Shown here: in pieces, positions 7,206 through 9,312 of the stretch | Layout of the letters: each line of letters begins with the position of its first letter | How positions within the stretch are numbered: the stretch's first letter is position 1 | Origin: Helicobacteraceae bacterium | GTDB lineage: Bacteria; Campylobacterota; Campylobacteria; Campylobacterales; SZUA-545 | Direction of reading: 5' to 3' | DNA: 9,312 bases | Assembly: GCA_031276985.1 (NCBI GenBank) | Contig: JAISMA010000011.1 | Location: forward strand, 1 to 9,312 | Program-made: the position numbers and the translations under genes | Notes under the pieces: model-generated | Database searches by the model: none | Seen by the model: the letters and a program-made list of their open reading frames with translations, nothing else | What the model was told of the DNA's origin: nothing

Positions 7206-7295
7206 TCGCCCTCCCCCGCCCCGCGAAGCGCCCGCGCTTGTCGTCATTCCCATGACGGCGAGAGGTTGCGAATGCGGAGCGGGCGGTTGATGTTG
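7206..7295. terminator. Convergent intergenic stem-loop region, possible bidirectional terminator or decayed repeat
   Basis: This 90-bp gap between two convergent genes holds a perfect hairpin CGTCAT-TCCC-ATGACG (7242-7257). Around it, CCGCC-C-CGC (7216-7224) can pair with GCGGGCGG (7279-7286), with one bulged base. No U-tract follows, so intrinsic termination is uncertain. The phrase tcgtcattccc resembles the REP-like repeats found further right, so this may be a decayed copy of the same family. Confidence 0.35.
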
Positions 7296-8528
7296 TCATT
7301 GGGATTTGGCGCTATCGAGGGCAAGCAGGGCTTGCTTGGATAATTTTTTGGCTTCGCCAACGCCGTTATTTGCGATCTCTTGAAAAAGCGATCTGGCTTT
7401 AACGAGATCTTTTTTAACGCCCAAACCGTCTCTATGTATTACGGCGATCCAATATAAAGAGCCGTAATGTTTATTTATATCGTATGATATTTGAAACCAT
7501 TTGATAGCCTTTTCGTAATCTTGCAAAGCGTCTTTATATAGAAGTCCTAAATTGAGTGGAGCGTATTGATTGCCCATTTTATGCGCGATCTGATACCATT
7601 CGATAGCTTTTGGGTAGTCTTTAATATCCTCGTAAAGAATACCTAAAGAGTTAGCCGCCCCACCGTGTTGTTTATTATGCGCTTTTTCATACCATTCGAT
7701 AGCTTTGGGGTAATCCTTGAGCGTATTTTTGTAAAGCAAACCTAAAGCGTAAGCCGCTTCGGAGTGTTTTTTATTATATGCGATCGTGTACCATTCGATA
7801 GCTTTTGGGTAGTCTTTGAGTATATAGCCGTAAAGCAAACCTAAAGCGTAAGCCGCTTCAACCAGACCCATTTTATATGAAATCTCATACCATTCGATAG
7901 CTTTGGGATAGTCTTTTGCGTCTCTATTGATTATCCCTAATCCGTAAGCGCTTTCGGCGCTTCCCATTTTATAGCCGATATTAAACCATTTTCTTGCGCT
8001 TTCTGGATCGTTAAGTTTCCAATAATATACGTCGCCAATAGCATAAGCGCAATCTTTATTTCCTCGATTGTAACCAACTTTGTACCAATAAAACGCCTTA
8101 TCATAATCTTTAATACGATCTACGTACATATTGCCTAATAAAAAAGGCGCGTTTTTATCGCCCTTTTCGGATGCCTTTTCCAGCATTACGCCGTCGGCGT
8201 ATTCCTGCAATCTCGGATCGCTGGCGAATAATGGAGAGATTAAAAGAAACGCGAAAGTAAAAAGAGAAAAGAAAAGGGTTGTAATTGAAGGTTTATTTAG
8301 AATCGAGCGTCTTAATACTGGATACCTGTTTCTACGGGAATGGCAAGAGGGACGCGAAAACGACGTTAAGTCTGCGCGATCGAACGCGGTTTTTGTTTCT
8401 ATCGTTTCGGATTGTTGCGATCGCTTAACGATCGATCGCTTGCGATCGTTTGTCGTTTCAATCTTTTCAGATCGCTTAGTCGTTTGCGCTCGTAGTCTTT
8501 GGCTAAAGTTTGCAACGGCGTTGATCAT
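7296..8528 (-). CDS. Exported Sel1/TPR-like repeat protein with an uncertain N terminus
   Basis: 410 residues from the only usable in-frame start upstream of the signal peptide (ATG 8526-8528, AGGAG about 10 nt upstream). Residues 118-395 are a solenoid of about eight or nine helical-hairpin units of 32-33 residues. The consensus is DYPKAIEWY..AY..G..EAAYALGLLY, with exact DYPKAIEWY at 206, 239, 272 and 304 and variants at 141, 174, 337 and 374. This is the Sel1-like repeat class, usually a protein-interaction scaffold; some Helicobacter relatives (Hcp proteins) are secreted. A clear Sec signal, basic RRSILNK then hydrophobic 81-101 ending SPLFA-SD, lies internally at residues 73-102. Residues 1-75 are basic, low in complexity and partly encoded by a repeat, so they may not belong to the original gene. 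An ATT at codon 76 is the only start-like codon directly before the signal. Partner and role are unknown. Confidence 0.8.
   Translation of the reverse strand: MINAVANFSQRLRAQTTKRSEKIETTNDRKRSIVKRSQQSETIETKTAFDRADLTSFSRPSCHSRRNRYPVLRRSILNKPSITTLFFSLFTFAFLLISPLFASDPRLQEYADGVMLEKASEKGDKNAPFLLGNMYVDRIKDYDKAFYWYKVGYNRGNKDCAYAIGDVYYWKLNDPESARKWFNIGYKMGSAESAYGLGIINRDAKDYPKAIEWYEISYKMGLVEAAYALGLLYGYILKDYPKAIEWYTIAYNKKHSEAAYALGLLYKNTLKDYPKAIEWYEKAHNKQHGGAANSLGILYEDIKDYPKAIEWYQIAHKMGNQYAPLNLGLLYKDALQDYEKAIKWFQISYDINKHYGSLYWIAVIHRDGLGVKKDLVKARSLFQEIANNGVGEAKKLSKQALLALDSAKSQ
7522..7913 (-). repeat. Tandem 96-99 bp coding repeats in the Sel1-like gene
   Basis: Four successive units begin with almost the same DNA (plus-strand accattcgatagctttt at 7595, 7691, 7790 and 7889), spaced 96, 99 and 99 bp; a more divergent fifth lies at the left. 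Within them a 30-bp stretch at 7731-7760 is repeated exactly at 7830-7859, exactly 99 bp away. Such identity at the DNA level suggests recent unit duplication or gene-conversion-like exchange, and copy number may vary between strains. Confidence 0.85.
8307..8350 (+). repeat. REP-like hairpin repeat, copy 1
   Basis: Imperfect repeat of about 44 bp reading gcgtcttaatactggatacc and continuing through an internal imperfect hairpin (cctgt...acggg) to atggcaagaggg. Its core at 8313-8338 matches the reverse complement of 8574-8599 at 24 of 26 positions. The copy lies within codons 60-74 of the Sel1-like reading frame, directly before the signal peptide. It resembles the widespread ctggat-acccg...cgggt/aatgac class of small palindromic repeats. 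Confidence 0.75.
8427..8450. repeat. GATCG-rich inverted repeat between the two REP-like copies
   Basis: AACGATCG (8427-8434) and CGATCGTT (8443-8450) form a perfect 8-bp stem with an 8-nt loop. They sit in a stretch (about 8366-8480) where gatcg or atcgctt recurs several times, including an exact GCGATCGC at 8417-8424. The stretch is low in complexity and could form several alternative hairpins. It falls within codons of the doubtful N-terminal extension of the Sel1-like protein. Confidence 0.5.
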
Positions 8529-8561
8529 GGATTTGCTTCTCCTCTTCTCGCCATTTCCGCC

Positions 8562-8608
8562 TTTCTCGCCATGCCCGTAAAAACGGGTATCCAGTATTAG
8601 ACGCCCGC
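8562..8608 (-). repeat. REP-like hairpin repeat, copy 2, inverted relative to copy 1
   Basis: The minus strand repeats copy 1 with the core at 8574-8599. The internal hairpin is better preserved here: atgcccgt-aaaa-acgggtat at 8571-8590 pairs over eight positions with one G-T. The outer end reads gtctaatactgg, and a second partial gcgtcttaat lies just beyond it. A 10-bp direct repeat, ttctcgccat, occurs at 8545-8554 and 8563-8572 at its inner side. Copies 1 and 2 bracket about 210 bp in opposite orientation. Confidence 0.75.
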
Positions 8609-8682
8609 ATTAAGACGCGCGCGCCGCGTTTGTATAACGCAACGCAACTCATAAAACCTTGAGCGATTGTAACCTAATATAA

Positions 8683-8688
8683 ATTATA
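8683..8688 (-). promoter_or_regulatory. Candidate -10 box for the Sel1-like gene
   Basis: On the minus strand TATAAT occurs at 8688-8683 in an AT-rich patch, and a second hexamer, TACAAT, at 8671-8666. Transcription from here would run through REP-like copy 2 before reaching the ATG at 8528, a leader of about 150 nt. No -35 is evident. The distance from this box to the signal peptide codons is almost 400 bp, which is long for this genome's compact style. Confidence 0.35.
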
Positions 8689-8744
8689 AACCGCAAATCG
8701 CCTCTGCGCCGACAATCGACAATCGGGCAAAATGCGCCGACCTA

Positions 8745-8753
8745 TGTTAAAAT
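8745..8753 (+). promoter_or_regulatory. Candidate extended -10 promoter for the mqnA-like gene
   Basis: TGT-TAAAAT at 8745-8753 is an extended -10 element (TGn directly before the hexamer), the form typical of Campylobacterota sigma-70 promoters. Predicted initiation is near 8760, leaving a leader of about 17 nt. A modest purine run, aaaagag at 8766-8772, serves as the ribosome binding site for the ATG at 8777. Confidence 0.5.
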
Positions 8754-8776
8754 GATTTTTATGCTAAAAGAGCGCG

Positions 8777-9312
8777 ATGATTTTCGGACGAATCGACTAT
8801 CTTAACCTACTGCCGTTTTACGTCTTTTTGAAGCGTTACCGCCCGCGAATGCTGCAGATGAGCAACTTCAAAAAGGGCCCGCCAAGCGCGATCAACCGCT
8901 TATATAAGCGCCGATTGATCGACGCGGGCGTCATCTCAAGCGTGCGTAGTCGCGGACAAAAGGGCGCGAATATCGGCATAATTGCCCGACGCGCCGTTAC
9001 CAGCGTGCTTGTTTTGGAAGGCGAATTTCAAGCCGATAGCGAATCGGAGACCTCCAACGCGCTTGCGAAACTGCTGAGTCTCAAAGGACGAGTGGCGATT
9101 GGCGACAAGGCGCTGAAACTTTTCGTCGACGGCGCGGAGGCGATCGATTTGGCTTTGGAGTGGCAGGCGCGATACAAAGCGCCGTTTGTGTTCGCTAGGC
9201 TGTGTTACACGAGCGGCGATCGGCTGATCAAGCGGATTGAAAGGCAGTTTTTTCGCCGTATGACGCGGCGCGTTCCGCAATACATACTTCAAGATCGCGC
9301 CAAAAAAAGCGC
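8777..9312 (+). CDS. mqnA: MqnA-type menaquinone biosynthesis protein (chorismate dehydratase family), 5' part; 3' end beyond the right edge
   Basis: MqnA converts chorismate to 3-[(1-carboxyvinyl)oxy]benzoate, the first step of the futalosine route to menaquinone, and has a periplasmic-binding-protein-like fold but acts in the cytoplasm. The window holds 178 codons and no stop. Visible family features: MIFGRIDYLNLLPFYVFL at the start, KKGPPSAINRLYKRRLIDAGVISS, a run typed as TSVLVLEGE, SNALAKLLSLKGRVAIGDKAL, APFVFARLCY and the later RVPQYILQ. These agree with my memory of campylobacterial MqnA/MqnD-family proteins. It is not part of the leftward cluster and has its own promoter candidate. 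A different member of the MqnA/MqnD/solute-binding family cannot be excluded. The frame through 8761 (ATG) gives only a 14-codon peptide, so the ATG at 8777 is taken. Confidence 0.82.
   Translation, partial: MIFGRIDYLNLLPFYVFLKRYRPRMLQMSNFKKGPPSAINRLYKRRLIDAGVISSVRSRGQKGANIGIIARRAVTSVLVLEGEFQADSESETSNALAKLLSLKGRVAIGDKALKLFVDGAEAIDLALEWQARYKAPFVFARLCYTSGDRLIKRIERQFFRRMTRRVPQYILQDRAKKS

Noticed and set aside
7595..7990. Possible CRISPR array because of regularly spaced near-identical DNA
   Set aside because: Spacing of 96-99 bp is in frame, the whole unit is coding with Sel1-like consensus, and there are no unique short spacers.
8131..8580. Plus-strand open frame of 149 codons opposite the Sel1-like gene's 5' end
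   Set aside because: It is antisense to the signal peptide and repeat region, has no recognisable domain, and its C-terminal part comes from the repeat and low-complexity sequence.
8571..8590. Hairpin cccgt-aaaa-acggg as an intrinsic terminator
   Set aside because: No U-tract follows on either strand and it belongs to a repeat that occurs again at 8307-8350.
8761..8805. Short open frame starting ATGCTAAAAGAG before mqnA
   Set aside because: Only 14 codons, overlapping the mqnA start in another frame; no ribosome binding site; nothing suggests a leader peptide.
8936..9292. Minus-strand open frame of 118 codons at the right end
   Set aside because: It lies opposite the MqnA-type reading frame, which has clear family sequence and a start with a promoter; no independent support.

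Overview
The window looks like a chromosomal segment of a member of the Campylobacterota (Epsilonproteobacteria), roughly half G+C. Three things point there: the leftward gene order pyrH - rpoZ - spoT - tyrS - nitronate monooxygenase-like - amidase, which from memory matches the block around Cj1269c-Cj1274c of Campylobacter jejuni; a futalosine-pathway MqnA-type protein; and an outer-membrane protein resembling the TIGR04219 family. Species or genus cannot be fixed from sequence alone. The DNA is strikingly rich in CGATCG, including nine exact copies of the octamer GCGATCGC.

Layout. Positions 1-6215 hold six genes on the minus strand, packed as one apparent transcription unit: pyrH (UMP kinase), rpoZ (RNA polymerase omega), spoT (ppGpp synthetase/hydrolase), tyrS (tyrosyl-tRNA synthetase), an FMN-dependent nitronate monooxygenase-family enzyme and the 5' part of an N-acetylmuramoyl-L-alanine amidase that runs off the left edge. 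Every junction is short, abutting or overlapping. Positions 6216-6351 carry a probable pyrH promoter with a dyad and stem-loops behind a tRNA. A tRNA-Ala(GGC) lies at 6352-6427 (minus). A 46-bp divergent promoter region separates it from a plus-strand outer-membrane beta-barrel gene (6474-7205).

The right part is more accessory in character. A minus-strand gene for an exported Sel1/TPR-like repeat protein (7296-8528) contains near-identical 96-99 bp units. The DNA at its 5' end is flanked by two inverted copies of a REP-like hairpin repeat (8307-8350 and 8562-8608), and its obvious signal peptide begins only about 76 codons after the only usable start codon, as if an insertion had displaced the original start. 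The 8529-8776 intergenic region carries the second repeat copy and two divergent candidate promoters. A plus-strand mqnA-like gene for menaquinone biosynthesis starts at 8777 and runs off the right edge.

Functionally, the leftward cluster joins nucleotide supply (PyrH), RNA polymerase assembly (omega), stringent-response signalling (SpoT), tRNA charging (TyrS) and cell-wall remodelling (amidase). The right side is envelope and respiratory-quinone related. I see no CRISPR, phage, transposase or defence module. The most unusual signals are the GCGATCGC enrichment and the inverted repeat pair at the sel1-like gene.
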